From Streptantibioticus silvisoli (GTDB lineage Bacteria; Actinomycetota; Actinomycetes; Streptomycetales; Streptomycetaceae): a DNA stretch of 64,000 bases. Position numbers and translations under genes: made by a program. Positions within the stretch are counted from its first letter, which is position 1, and each line of letters opens with the position of its first letter. Of the stretch, positions 55,871 through 64,000 are shown one piece after another. The stretch spans positions 1 through 64,000 of the forward strand of contig NZ_JAAGKO020000035.1 of NCBI RefSeq assembly GCF_027947535.2, written 5' to 3'. The notes under the pieces were generated by a model. That model was not told where the DNA came from. It did not search any database and saw only the letters and a program-made list of their open reading frames with translations.

Positions 55871-56881
55871 CTAGCCGACCGTCAGCACGATCTTGCCCCG
55901 GATGTGTCCTCGGGCGGCGCGTTCGTGGGCTGCCCGGGCGTCCGCCAGCGCGAACGTGCTGTCGATCGCGACGCGGACCGTGCCCGCGTCGAGCAGGCGT
56001 CCCAGTTCGGCGAGTTGCGCGCCGTTCGAGCGGACCTGGGCCATGGAGACGGTGACGCCGAGCTTCGCGATCTCCTCCTCGTCGAAGTCGCCGTAGAACA
56101 CGGGGAAGTGGGCGCCGCCGCGCTTGAGCGTGTGCAGGAGGCGCTTGCTGTCGGGGCCGCCGACGGTGTCGAGGACGAGGTCGACGTCGCGCACGAGTTC
56201 CTCGGGACGGCTCTTGGTGTAGTCGATGAACCGGTCGGCGCCGAGTCCGTTCAGGAACGACGCGTGCGCGCCCGACGCCACCGCGATGACCGACGCGCCC
56301 TTCCACTTCGCCAGTTGCAGCGCGAAGTGCCCCACGCCACCCGCCGCGCCGTTGACGAGCACCGTCGTGCCGGCGTCGAGTGCCGTCGGGCGGTGCGGGC
56401 CCGGCTGGAAGGGCGAGGGGTGGTCGTGTCCGGCCTCGATCAGGAACTGCCACGCCGTCAGCCCGGCCATCGGCGCCCCGGCGGCGTGCACGTGGTCGAT
56501 GCCGGCCGGCTTGCGGGCGAGGTCCGACGCGGGCGCGGCCACGTACTCGGCGTACGCGCCGCCGTGGAAGCCGGGGAAACGCAGCAGGCCGAAGACCTCA
56601 TCACCCACGGCCAGGCCGTCCACGTCCGCGGCGACGGCCTCGACAACGCCCGACACGTCCGTCCCGGGTATCACCGGCAGGCCGACCGTCGACTCCGGCC
56701 GCCCGGGCATCCTGGTCAGCCCGCCCCGCAGGTACCAGTCCGGCGGATTGACGCCGACCGCGTGAACGCGGACCAGCACCTCCCCCGGCCCCGGCTCCGG
56801 CATCGGCGCCTCGTCGTAACGCAGCACTTCAGGGCCGCCGTGCTCATGGAGCCGGACCGCCCTCATCGTGTTTTTCGGCAT
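55871..56881 (-). CDS. Zinc-free MDR oxidoreductase (quinone-oxidoreductase-like)
   Basis: A 336-residue medium-chain dehydrogenase/reductase. The N-terminal GroES-like domain (MRAVRLHEHGGPEVLRYDEA, VHAVGVNPPDWYLRGG) lacks the zinc ligands of alcohol dehydrogenases. The Rossmann domain has NGAAGGVGHFALQLAKWKGA. Such enzymes reduce quinones or activated alkenes with NADPH. ATG 56881 has AGGAG upstream. It diverges from a TetR regulator at 57006, and the gap holds repeated operator-like sequences, so repression by that TetR is likely. Confidence 0.93.
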   Translation of the reverse strand: MPKNTMRAVRLHEHGGPEVLRYDEAPMPEPGPGEVLVRVHAVGVNPPDWYLRGGLTRMPGRPESTVGLPVIPGTDVSGVVEAVAADVDGLAVGDEVFGLLRFPGFHGGAYAEYVAAPASDLARKPAGIDHVHAAGAPMAGLTAWQFLIEAGHDHPSPFQPGPHRPTALDAGTTVLVNGAAGGVGHFALQLAKWKGASVIAVASGAHASFLNGLGADRFIDYTKSRPEELVRDVDLVLDTVGGPDSKRLLHTLKRGGAHFPVFYGDFDEEEIAKLGVTVSMAQVRSNGAQLAELGRLLDAGTVRVAIDSTFALADARAAHERAARGHIRGKIVLTVG

Positions 56882-56907
56882 CGTTTTCTCCTGCCCGTGC
56901 TGCGGGA

Positions 56908-56990
56908 TAGGCTTATCCGGATCAGCGCTCCACATAAGTGGACCACTGATCCGAATATATGGACCACCGATCCGGATAGTCAAGCCGGAT
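56908..56990. promoter_or_regulatory. Operator region between the MDR and TetR genes
   Basis: A 19-bp direct repeat, TGGACCACTGATCCGAATA (56939-56957) and TGGACCACCGATCCGGATA (56960-56978), has a 21-bp period (two helical turns) and two mismatches. The core ATCCGGAT also occurs as a palindrome at about 56914-56921, and CCGGATAGTC occurs twice at 56972-56992. This density between divergent genes is typical of autoregulated TetR operators. Confidence 0.75.
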
Positions 56991-57005
56991 AGTCACGAGG
57001 GACAG

Positions 57006-57593
57006 ATGCGGGCCGACGCCAGGAAGAACCGGGACCACCTGCTCGCGGTAGCGGGCACCGCCATCAGCGAGCAGGGCGTCGACGTATCGCTGCGCGACAT
57101 CGCGCGCCGGGCCGACGTCGGGCTCGCGACGCTGCTGCGCCACTTCCCGACGCGCGAGGAGCTGCTCGTCGCCCTGCTCCGCACGAGCTTCGACGAACTG
57201 ACGGCCAGGGCGGGCGAGTTCGAGACGTCGAGCTCGCCCGAGGACGCTCTCGTCTCGTGGCTGCGCGACTGCCTCGCGTGGACGACGGAGTTTCGGGGCG
57301 TGACCGTGTTGATGGCAGCCGCCATCGAGGACACCGAGTCCGCACTCCACGCCTCGTGCGTCACCATGCGCGCGGCCGGCGCGCGGCTGCTCACCCGTGC
57401 CCAGGCCGCGGGCACGGCGCGGACCGACGTCGACGGCACCGATCTGTTCGCGCTGGTCGCCGCGCTCGCGTGGCTCAGCGACCAGCCCCCGCTCACCCCA
57501 CGCGTCGACCACCTGTTCGACGTGGTCGCGAACGCGATCCTGACGAATCCGGCGGGCACCGACACCGGGAGGACGCCGCCCCCGGGGCCGTAG
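57006..57593 (+). CDS. TetR-family transcriptional regulator
   Basis: A 195-residue TetR-type repressor. The N-terminal helix-turn-helix is clear (LAVAGTAISEQGVDVSLRDI, ARRADVGLATLLRHFPTREE), followed by a helical ligand domain. GAGGGA precedes ATG 57006; an upstream in-frame extension to 56868 runs into the operator region and was not used. It most likely represses the divergent MDR oxidoreductase gene. The C-terminal 12 residues are Pro/Gly-rich. Confidence 0.93.
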   Translation: MRADARKNRDHLLAVAGTAISEQGVDVSLRDIARRADVGLATLLRHFPTREELLVALLRTSFDELTARAGEFETSSSPEDALVSWLRDCLAWTTEFRGVTVLMAAAIEDTESALHASCVTMRAAGARLLTRAQAAGTARTDVDGTDLFALVAALAWLSDQPPLTPRVDHLFDVVANAILTNPAGTDTGRTPPPGP

Positions 57594-57828
57594 CCGAACT
57601 CGTCCGCCCACCCGGACCGGCACCTCTCCGCGGCGCTCAGGTAACGGAGCGGCGCGGGGCCGGCAGGCGTACGCGGTCGCGGGAACAGTCCGGGCCCGGT
57701 CGGCATCCGCCGGTCCGCCGTCATGACGTCCGGCCGGGCGGAAACCGCCTGGCCGGACGAAGGCACCGGATCACCGTTCCCCCTGCCGTGCGGGTGCCGT
57801 TCCGGCGGTCGGGGACGGATGAGGAGCG

Positions 57829-58863
57829 TCAGGGACGGATGAGGACCTTCAGCGCCTCCCGGTCGGCCATGGCCCGGTAGCCGTCGGGCACCCCGTCCAG
57901 GTCCACGGTGCGGTCGAAGACCCGGCCGGGCTCGACCGTGCCGTCGAGGACGTCGGGGAGCAGTTCCTCGATGTAGGCGCGGGCCGGGGCCACACCGCCG
58001 GTCAGGGTGACGTTGCGCATGAAGAGGGAGGAGTCCATGGGGACGTCGGAGTATTGCGGGGCGCCGACGCGGCTGACCGTGCCGCCGGAGCGCACCACGC
58101 CGAAGGCGGTGTCGACCGCCGCCTTGAGGCCGACGCACTCCAGGACGGTGTGGGTACCGTCACCGCCGGTCAGCTCCCGGACCTTCTCGACGCCTTCCTC
58201 ACCCCGCTCGGCGACGACATCGGTAGCGCCGAAGTCCAGGCCGAGGTCGGTACGGTCCTTGTGCCGGCCCATGAGGATGATCCGCTCGGCACCGAGCCGC
58301 TTGGCGGCCAGCACCGCGGACAGGCCCACCGCGCCGTCCCCGATCACCGTGACCGTCGTGCGCGGGCCGACCCCGGCGGCCACCGCGCAGTGGTGACCGG
58401 TGGAGAACACGTCCGACAGCGTCAGCAGCGACGGCAGCAGCGCGGAGTCCTCGCCGACCGGCAGCTTCACCAGCGTGCCCTGGGCCTGCGGCACGCGTAC
58501 CGCCTCACCCTGACCGCCGTCGACACCGTCCGCGCCCCAGCCGCCACCGTGCCGGCAGGACGTCTGGAGCCCTTCCTGGCAGAAGTCGCAGGTGTTGTCG
58601 GACCATACGAACGGCGCCACCACGATGTCGCCGCGCCCGAGCCCGGAGACCTCCTTGCCGGTCTCCTCCACCACGCCCAGGAACTCGTGCCCTATCCGGG
58701 CACCCTGCTCCGAGGCCGGTTTGGAGCCGTAGGGCCACAGGTCGCTGCCGCATACGCAGGAACGCAGCACGCGCACCACCGCGTCCGTGGGCTGCCGGAT
58801 CGCCGGGTCGGGAACGTCCTCCACCCGCACGTCACCGGCACCGTAGATGAGGGTTGCTCGCAT
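57829..58863 (-). CDS. Zinc-dependent alcohol dehydrogenase (threonine-dehydrogenase-like MDR)
   Basis: A 344-residue MDR enzyme with the catalytic zinc site (SCVCGSDLW, GHEFLG) and the structural-zinc Cys cluster (NTCDFCQEGLQTSC). The Rossmann motif is VIGDGAVGLSAVLAAKRLGA. Such enzymes oxidise alcohols or reduce aldehydes with NAD(P). AAGGA precedes ATG 58863. It lies downstream of the HTH-WD40 gene on the same strand but is separated from it by a long palindrome at 58991, so it is probably a separate transcript. The substrate is unknown. Confidence 0.93.
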   Translation of the reverse strand: MRATLIYGAGDVRVEDVPDPAIRQPTDAVVRVLRSCVCGSDLWPYGSKPASEQGARIGHEFLGVVEETGKEVSGLGRGDIVVAPFVWSDNTCDFCQEGLQTSCRHGGGWGADGVDGGQGEAVRVPQAQGTLVKLPVGEDSALLPSLLTLSDVFSTGHHCAVAAGVGPRTTVTVIGDGAVGLSAVLAAKRLGAERIILMGRHKDRTDLGLDFGATDVVAERGEEGVEKVRELTGGDGTHTVLECVGLKAAVDTAFGVVRSGGTVSRVGAPQYSDVPMDSSLFMRNVTLTGGVAPARAYIEELLPDVLDGTVEPGRVFDRTVDLDGVPDGYRAMADREALKVLIRP

Positions 58864-58990
58864 CAGCTGTCCTTCGTCCTTGCTCGATCGGTTCACTGTC
58901 AGTGATCGGTCCCCTCGGCGCAACGGCCGATGGGCACCGGGTGCCCCGTCGCGGGCGGGGGCACTCGTTGTCGTCGACACGATCGTCCTA

Positions 58991-59020
58991 CCCGGTCCTG
59001 GTCCCGGGACCAGGACCGGG
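58991..59020. terminator. 30-bp perfect palindrome
   Basis: CCCGGTCCTGGTCCC is followed immediately by its exact reverse complement. It lies 121 bp downstream of the WD40 gene stop (minus strand) and 127 bp upstream of the alcohol dehydrogenase start. As RNA it gives a very stable stem and is likely a terminator for the WD40 gene; as DNA it could be an operator of the dehydrogenase gene. Confidence 0.6.
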
Positions 59021-59141
59021 ACCGGGTCAGGTGCTCGCGGCTCCGTCCGCACGCGGAGGCAGCGTCCCCGGCGCGGGAGCAGCGTTACCGGCGCGGAGGC
59101 GCGGGACACTCGGAGGTGAGCCGGCCGTCGCGCGGGCCCGG

Positions 59142-60478
59142 TCATCGCGGGCATACCGGTCCGCCCGGCAGGACGAGAGACCGGTGCAGGAGGGCGGGGT
59201 CGTCGGCCACGATCGCGCAGATCTCGCCGACCGCCGTGCCGGGGTCGGGCAGTGCGACGTTCCACAGCTGTATCGGGTCGTTGCCGTCCTTGGTCACCAG
59301 GGTGCGGCCGTCCGGGGCGAACTCCATCCACCGCACGTCGGCGCTGTCCACCAGGGCGGTCCGCAGATGCCCGGTGGCCACGTCCCACAGCCGCACTCCG
59401 GAGCCGGTGGTGGCGGTGGCCAGTGTGCCGCCGTCCGGGCTGAAGGCCGCGAGGTCGGTACTGCCGGTGACCGGGGCGGTGAGCGCCTCGTCGGTGTCGG
59501 TGTTCCACAGGGCGACACCGCCCTCGCCGGCCACCGCCAGGGTTCCGCCGGCCGGGGCGAACACCGCCGTGCGGACGGCCCCCACCCCGCCGAGGTCGTG
59601 CGATCGCCACCCGCTGGTATTCCACAACACCACCGCGTCGCCGACGTCGATCAGGGCCTGCCCGTCCGGGCTGAAGTGCAGTGATCCACCCTGCCCTTGC
59701 GGGTGGAGGACCCGCGGGTCCGGCGGGTTCAGGGAGGTGGTGTCCCACACCGACACCGGGCAGTCGCCCGGACCGCCGGCCGCCAGGAACGTCCCTTCGG
59801 GCGAGAAGACGACCGAGTCGACGGCGCACGGGGTCCGCAGGCTTTGCACCAGGTCGCCGTTGGAGGCGTCGAACACCTTGACGGAGTCGGACGCACCCGG
59901 ACCCCGCAGCGCGACGGCCAGCAGGTCGTCGCCGCCGAACACCGGCACTCCCGCCTGCCCGCCGCTGGTGATGACGCGTATCGCCCGTCCGGTGTCCCGG
60001 TTCCACAGCTCCACCCGGGTGCTGCCGCCCGTGGTGCAGCGGACGGCGAGGGTGTGGCCCCGCGGCGCGAAGACCAGGGCCGACACCCGGCCGGTCGCGG
60101 TCAGGTCCCGCAGCCGACGGCTGTCGCGCACGTCCCACAGTCCGACGGTGGGACCGTCGGCCGTGGCCAGGGTCCGTCCGTCCGGGGCGAACGCCATGGG
60201 CGCCGCCGGCGGCAGAACCCGCACGGCCCGGTGCCACCGCTGCTCCCAGTCCGCGGGGCTGCCGCCGCAGGCCGCGGCGTAGGCGAGCAGGACCGGCAGG
60301 CTCGGCAGCCGCTCCCCGCCCGCCGCCTGCGACAGGGTGCTGGCGGCGTAACCGGATTCCCGGGCCATCCGCTGGTAGGTGGGGCTGCCCGCCGTGACCC
60401 GCAACTCGCGCAGCTCCTGGGCCAGCCGCCGCACCGGCCCGTCATCGGGGCCAGGGGTTTCTCCGGACGTCCTGCCAT
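59142..60478 (-). pseudogene. HTH-WD40 repeat protein with a one-base frameshift near the start
   Basis: The body (about 430 residues) has an N-terminal helix-turn-helix of the type ELRELRVTAGSPTYQRMARE, then GYAASTLSQAAGGERLPSLP. A WD40 beta-propeller of about seven blades follows (repeats of FAPDGRTLATADGP...VGLWD). Streptomyces has many such HTH/WD40 fusions with regulatory or signalling roles. The natural start is ATG 60478, with AAAGGGG eight bases upstream, giving MAGRPEKPLAP. That frame is displaced by one base from the rest at the run CCCC (minus strand) at 60447-60450. The total length is 1337 bp, one short of a multiple of three, so a single-base deletion or sequencing error explains it. 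Confidence 0.75.
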
Positions 60479-61124
60479 GGGGGCGGCCCCTTTCTCTCGA
60501 CTTCTCCCGTCGCGCGGCTCGTCCCCCGACGGCGGCCGACCACCCGTCGGAAACGGACTCCCACCCGCGGCCGCCACGGTCCGGGGTCGCGCCGACCCCG
60601 TCATGGTCCGGGGCCACGACAGCGGTACGGCGCACCAGTCTCGCGGCGCGGGCGGCGGAGGACGGCCGGCGGGATCGACATTCGGCCGCGGGGGATCGCG
60701 AAGGCGGTCGGGCGGCGGGGGCGTCGGTTCCGGGGCGCCGCATCCCGCCGGGGACCGGTGCCTGGCCGCCCCCTGCCGTCTCGCGGACGCGGTGGTGGCT
60801 GGCCCGGCCGGCGCCGGAAGAGCGCACGGGCGAAGGCAGCGGTGGGGTCCGGTGCGGTCAGGGCCGCGTCGGAGAAACGCACAGCGGCCCGGGCAACGCC
60901 GGGGGAACGCACGGGCGAAGGCACCGGAGGCCCACCGGACGCCCCCGGAGGCTCACCGGACGACGCCGGCCCGCGGCACCGGCGGGGTTGGCGCGAAGCG
61001 GCCGACGTCACCGTTCCCGACCGACCGCGAGCGCGAACGTTGGAGCCCCGCCCCGGATGCGATCAGGACGATCCCAGCAGTACGTCCCGGCGCCCACTCA
61101 TCGGCCGAGGACCGGCTGGTCGGG
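60479..61124. other. 646-bp stretch without a recognised gene
   Basis: Between the HTH-WD40 gene start and the monooxygenase stop. Short direct repeats are present: CGCACGGGCGAAGGCA near 60823 and near 60909, and CACCGGACG(C/A)C with GGAGGC nearby at 60930-60965. Open frames are Arg/Pro-rich shadows. Confidence 0.35.
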
Positions 61125-62660
61125 TCAGCCGATCGCGGCGAGGTGGTCCGTCACCGCCCGGGCGTCGCCGGCGTCGGAGATCAGCCCGATGTGGCCGTCG
61201 GGGCGGATCAGCACGAGGGTGCGGTCGGACGCGTGGTAGGCGGTCGCGAGGTGGCCTGCGGTGTCGGCGATCTCGTCGGGCCCGGTCGGCCGCTCGACGA
61301 CGTGGAGGGTCCTCAGGGCGGGCCGGAGCGGGTCGGCCGCGTTCACGGGCCCGAACGCCAGCAGGGTGAACCGTCCGCCGCGGGTCAGCTCGAACAGGCG
61401 GCGTTCACCGTCGATCGTGGCCAGCTTCGTCGCGTCCGGGGCGCGGTCGCCGGCCCGGAGCGCCGCCGCGTCGTCACGGTCGTCGCGCGCCAGGGCGGAG
61501 CCGCGGTATCCCACGTCGAGCTGGATCGTGCTCGCGTCGCGGCGGGTGGGGATGGCGTTGTCCTCGAGCGCCTGTCTGAGGCGTGTGTTGGAGAGTTCGA
61601 GGACGTGGGCCGCGACCGGTCGGCGCTCGGCTTCGTAGCTGTCGAGCAGGTCGGGTGAAGCACCGTCGTGCGCGACCGCGGCGAGTTTCCACCCGAGGTT
61701 GTGCGCGTCCTGGATGCCGGTGTTCATGCCCTGCCCGCCGGCTGGCGAGTGGATGTGCGCCGCGTCGCCGGCGAGGAAGACGTTTCCGTCGCGGTAGCGG
61801 TCGGCGAGACGGATGTTGGCACGCCACAGCGACGACCACTGCGGTTCGTGGAGGCGGATGTCGGTGCGGCCGGTGCGCCGCTCCAGGATCGCCCGCAGGT
61901 GCGTGAGGCCAAGCCCGGGGTGCTCACCGGGTGCGATGCCGGCCGCGTACTGGAACAGGTCGGTCGACGGCAGCGGGCAGAGGCTGAGGATGCCCTCGTG
62001 ATGCTGCCATGCGTGCCAGCGGTCGCGGTCGAGGCCGTCGACCGCGAGGTCGGCGATGATCATACGGACCTCGTCGCGCGTCTCGCCGGTGAACGGGATT
62101 CCGGCCTGTTTGCGGACGGTGCTGTGGCCGCCGTCGCAGCCGACCAGCCACCGTGCCGTGACGGTCTCGGCCTCGCCGCCCGCGACGACCTGCGCGGTCA
62201 CGCCGTCCTCCGACTGTTCGAAGCCGGCCAGAGCCGTACCGAACTCGACCGCGCCGCCGAACTCCGCCAACCGCGACCGGAGCGCTTCCTCGACCCGCCA
62301 TTCGGGCGTGATCAGGCTCGCCGCCCACGGGATGTCGGGACGGTTCGCCAGCTCCTCGGGTACGGCGCCGCCCCGCGTGACCCGTCCGTCGGGCGCGGTC
62401 GAGTGCATGGGCATCGCCAGCCAGCCGTTGGCGAGCACGCGGTCGACGATCCCGAGGTCGTCGAACACTTCGAGGGAGCGCGGCTGGACGCCCTTGCCGC
62501 GCGAACCCGGCTGCGGGCCGGCAGCCGCCTCGATCAGCCGGAAGGAGACGCCACGACGGGCGAACTCGCAGGCCAGCGTCAGGCCGGTCGGGCCGGCGCC
62601 CACGATCAGGACGGTCGGGCCGTTCCGCGCCTGCGGACTCGTCGTCGTCATGCCGGGCAT
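61125..62660 (-). CDS. FAD-dependent aromatic monooxygenase (group A flavoprotein hydroxylase)
   Basis: A 511-residue flavoprotein hydroxylase of the PheA/TetX/aromatic-polyketide-hydroxylase superfamily. It shows the FAD motif VLIVGAGPTGLTLACEFARR, the DG motif VGCDGGHSTVRKQAG and the GD motif VFLAGDAAHIHSPAGGQGMN. A C-terminal thioredoxin-like extension (about 400-511) is typical of the larger members. These enzymes hydroxylate phenols or perform Baeyer-Villiger oxidations with NADPH and oxygen. ATG 62660 has GGAG five bases upstream; ATG 62651 is possible. It diverges from a TetR gene with a palindromic operator between them, which points to inducible detoxification or catabolism. The substrate is unknown. 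Confidence 0.92.
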   Translation of the reverse strand: MPGMTTTSPQARNGPTVLIVGAGPTGLTLACEFARRGVSFRLIEAAAGPQPGSRGKGVQPRSLEVFDDLGIVDRVLANGWLAMPMHSTAPDGRVTRGGAVPEELANRPDIPWAASLITPEWRVEEALRSRLAEFGGAVEFGTALAGFEQSEDGVTAQVVAGGEAETVTARWLVGCDGGHSTVRKQAGIPFTGETRDEVRMIIADLAVDGLDRDRWHAWQHHEGILSLCPLPSTDLFQYAAGIAPGEHPGLGLTHLRAILERRTGRTDIRLHEPQWSSLWRANIRLADRYRDGNVFLAGDAAHIHSPAGGQGMNTGIQDAHNLGWKLAAVAHDGASPDLLDSYEAERRPVAAHVLELSNTRLRQALEDNAIPTRRDASTIQLDVGYRGSALARDDRDDAAALRAGDRAPDATKLATIDGERRLFELTRGGRFTLLAFGPVNAADPLRPALRTLHVVERPTGPDEIADTAGHLATAYHASDRTLVLIRPDGHIGLISDAGDARAVTDHLAAIG

Positions 62661-62686
62661 CGCGTCTCCACTACAAGAAAGGAATG

Positions 62687-62701
62687 ACTGTCTTCGACAG
62701 T
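62687..62701. promoter_or_regulatory. Palindromic operator between the monooxygenase and TetR genes
   Basis: ACTGTC-TTC-GACAGT is a perfect 6-bp inverted repeat with a 3-bp spacer, in an AT-richer divergent promoter region, 26 bp from the monooxygenase start and 44 bp from the TetR start. Size and placement fit a TetR operator that would control both genes. Confidence 0.7.
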
Positions 62702-62745
62702 ACGTGGAGTTGCGGAAGAAAGGCAAGTCTTTCTATCGTCGGACG

Positions 62746-63369
62746 GTGACCACCAAGGTGTCCGAGCCGGCGCGGCGTCGCCGGCACGGCGAGCAACTCG
62801 AGTCCGCGATCCTCGCCGCCGGCTGGGAGGAGCTGATCGACGCCGGGTACGCCCGTCTGACCATGGCCTCCATCGCGGCGCGGGCCCGCACGAGCGAGCC
62901 GGTGCTGTACCGCCGCTGGGCGAACAAGGACCAGCTCGTGCTCGCCGCGCTCGATCGCCACCGGGACGCCCACCCGGTCGCCGTGCCCGACACCGGCACC
63001 CTGCGCGGCGACCTGCTCGCGGGGCTGACGGCCGTGAGCGAGGCCCTCGCCGGCTTCTTCGCCATCGCCGCGGGCGCCGCGTTCTCGGGGCTGCTGGCCG
63101 ACACCGGGATGAGCCCCGCGCAGATCCGCGAGCAGGTCATGGGCGACCAACTGCTCCCGCAGCGACGGCCCGTCTACCAGCGCGCGCACGCCCGGGGCGA
63201 GATTGATCTCGAACGCGTTCCGCCGACCGTGCTCGCCATGCCGTTCGACCTGGTCCGCCACGATCTGCTGATGGACCTCAAGCCACTGGCCCCCGAACGC
63301 ATCCGGTCGATCGTCGACGACCTCTTCCTGCCCCTCGCCGGGCTCGGCGGTCCGCACAGGCGGTCGTGA
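62746..63369 (+). CDS. TetR-family transcriptional regulator
   Basis: A 207-residue TetR protein. The helix-turn-helix reads ILAAGWEELIDAGYARLTMA, then SIAARARTSEPVLYRRWANK, followed by a C-terminal ligand domain of the TetR_C_16-like type. I chose GTG 62746, which gives a normal N-terminus with a basic stretch before helix 1. The ribosome-binding site is weak. It probably represses the divergent FAD monooxygenase gene. Its inducer would be the monooxygenase substrate or a mimic. Confidence 0.9.
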   Translation: MTTKVSEPARRRRHGEQLESAILAAGWEELIDAGYARLTMASIAARARTSEPVLYRRWANKDQLVLAALDRHRDAHPVAVPDTGTLRGDLLAGLTAVSEALAGFFAIAAGAAFSGLLADTGMSPAQIREQVMGDQLLPQRRPVYQRAHARGEIDLERVPPTVLAMPFDLVRHDLLMDLKPLAPERIRSIVDDLFLPLAGLGGPHRRS

Positions 63370-63379
63370 ATGGTCGGGT

Positions 63380-63720
63380 GAGTCCGCGGGCGGCGGGCGA
63401 TGACGGGCAGAATCTCGCGCCTTCGCGGTTCACGGGTGGTTGGTGTGGGGGTGGTGGCCGTTGTCGCCGAACAGGGCGCCGGGTCGTCTGCGCGGGGTGG
63501 CCACGGCGGCCGGCAACGGCCGGGATGCCGTCGATCGGGGCCGGAGTCCGGGTGATGTCGTTGAGGGTGGCCGCGGTTGAGGGTGACCTTGAGCGGGGTG
63601 CCGCGTCCGTCGCGCAGGTGGTGTTCGCCCCCGTCTTCCTGGCGGCCGACCGGTGGCGGGCCGGACCGTCCGGCAAGTCCTCCGCCTGCTCGCCGACGTC
63701 CCACGTCGTGCGGTTCGGGA
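63380..63720 (-). pseudogene. IS5-family transposase remnant
   Basis: In two minus-strand frames the translation follows the middle of an IS5-type transposase: ARKTGANTTC (family RRKTGSKHHL), DGRGTPLKVTLNRGHP, TLNDITRTPAPIDGIPAVAG, then REGARFCPSSPAARG (family REILPVISRKG). The N-terminal third and the catalytic Glu region are missing, and at least one frameshift separates the parts. It lies 11 bp beyond the TetR stop. Confidence 0.7.
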
Positions 63721-64000
63721 GCGACAAGTCGAGCACCGGAGCCTCGGCGTCGTGGTGACCCAGGCGAGGGTAGAGGCGTGAGGCGGCGCCCGGCGGGAGC
63801 GCCGGGCTCAGCCGAAATCGCCGATTTGTGCCCTGCTTCCTCCCTGGTGGCCGACCAGCACACCACCCACCCCGGCTCGTTCCACCGGTCCACCCGATGA
63901 CGGTGACCATGCCCACCAGCGCCTGGGCAACCCCACCGTGGGCCGGCACCGGCACGGCGTCGGCATGCTCCTCACCGGAGTGGCCTCGGCCGTCCCCCTG
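63721..64000. other. Window end, no gene recognised
   Basis: The last 280 bp hold no complete gene I can support. An ATG at 63897 opens a frame that runs off the window without recognisable motifs. Confidence 0.3.

Noticed and set aside
61125-62660. FAD monooxygenase considered as the rifampicin monooxygenase Rox
   Set aside because: There is no RAE upstream; it has its own divergent TetR gene and operator, and nothing specific to Rox could be identified.

Overview
The window is very GC-rich (about 73% by eye), with G/C-ending codons, Shine-Dalgarno sites of the GGAGG/AAGGAG type, and gene families typical of filamentous actinomycetes: a SARP regulator, the rifamycin-associated element with rph, DUF4157, helix-turn-helix/WD40 and MbtH proteins. 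It is almost certainly Streptomyces or a close relative, and the mixture of biosynthetic genes, pseudogenes and transposase remnants looks like a chromosome arm. Rare TTA codons occur in the KASIII-like gene, the first NRPS, the luciferase-like monooxygenase and the small Cys-rich membrane protein, so bldA control is plausible for these.

Region 1 (0.1-10 kb) looks like the decaying right edge of an aromatic polyketide cluster. It holds a ketoreductase-like SDR with His in place of the catalytic Tyr, an O-methyltransferase, a stand-alone acyltransferase and a DpsC-like KASIII with Ser at the active site. The KASIII/AT pair resembles the starter-unit pair of anthracycline pathways. A SARP activator and a broken N-terminal piece of a type II PKS ketosynthase (KS-alpha) follow. 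A frameshifted DUF4157 pseudogene and a GNAT acetyltransferase sit between them.

Region 2 (10-18 kb) holds accessory genes: an MpaB/DUF2236 oxygenase fused to four EF-hands, a 15-bp tandem repeat, a secreted GH18 chitinase, an IS5-type transposase remnant, an AraC regulator, a small secreted protein with a fungal class I hydrophobin-like cysteine pattern, and a pyruvate oxidase.

Region 3 (18.2-40.8 kb) is one long minus-strand NRPS operon with mostly 4-bp overlaps. In transcription order it encodes A-T-C-A-T, C-A-T-C, MbtH, A-T, C, a thioesterase-cytochrome P450 fusion, T-E, a thioesterase, a stand-alone A, a luciferase-like flavin monooxygenase, an FMN reductase and an MFS exporter. Five A, five T and four C domains add up to a possible pentapeptide whose fifth module is split over three proteins. 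Alternatively, A-T plus the TE-P450 fusion makes a beta-hydroxy amino acid, as in glycopeptide and aminocoumarin pathways.

Region 4 (40.9-64 kb) is mixed. It has an SDR pseudogene with its middle deleted, a Cys-rich membrane protein with a duplicated domain, a GT39-like membrane protein, an SDR/LysR divergent pair, and rifampin phosphotransferase (rph) with a rifamycin-associated element and a 90-codon leader ORF that begins like a macrolide/rifamycin glycosyltransferase. It also has IS5-type remnants, a truncated secreted peptide, an MFS transporter, an epoxide hydrolase, a Nudix hydrolase, an MDR oxidoreductase/TetR pair with direct-repeat operators, a zinc alcohol dehydrogenase, a frameshifted HTH-WD40 gene and an FAD monooxygenase/TetR pair with a palindromic operator.
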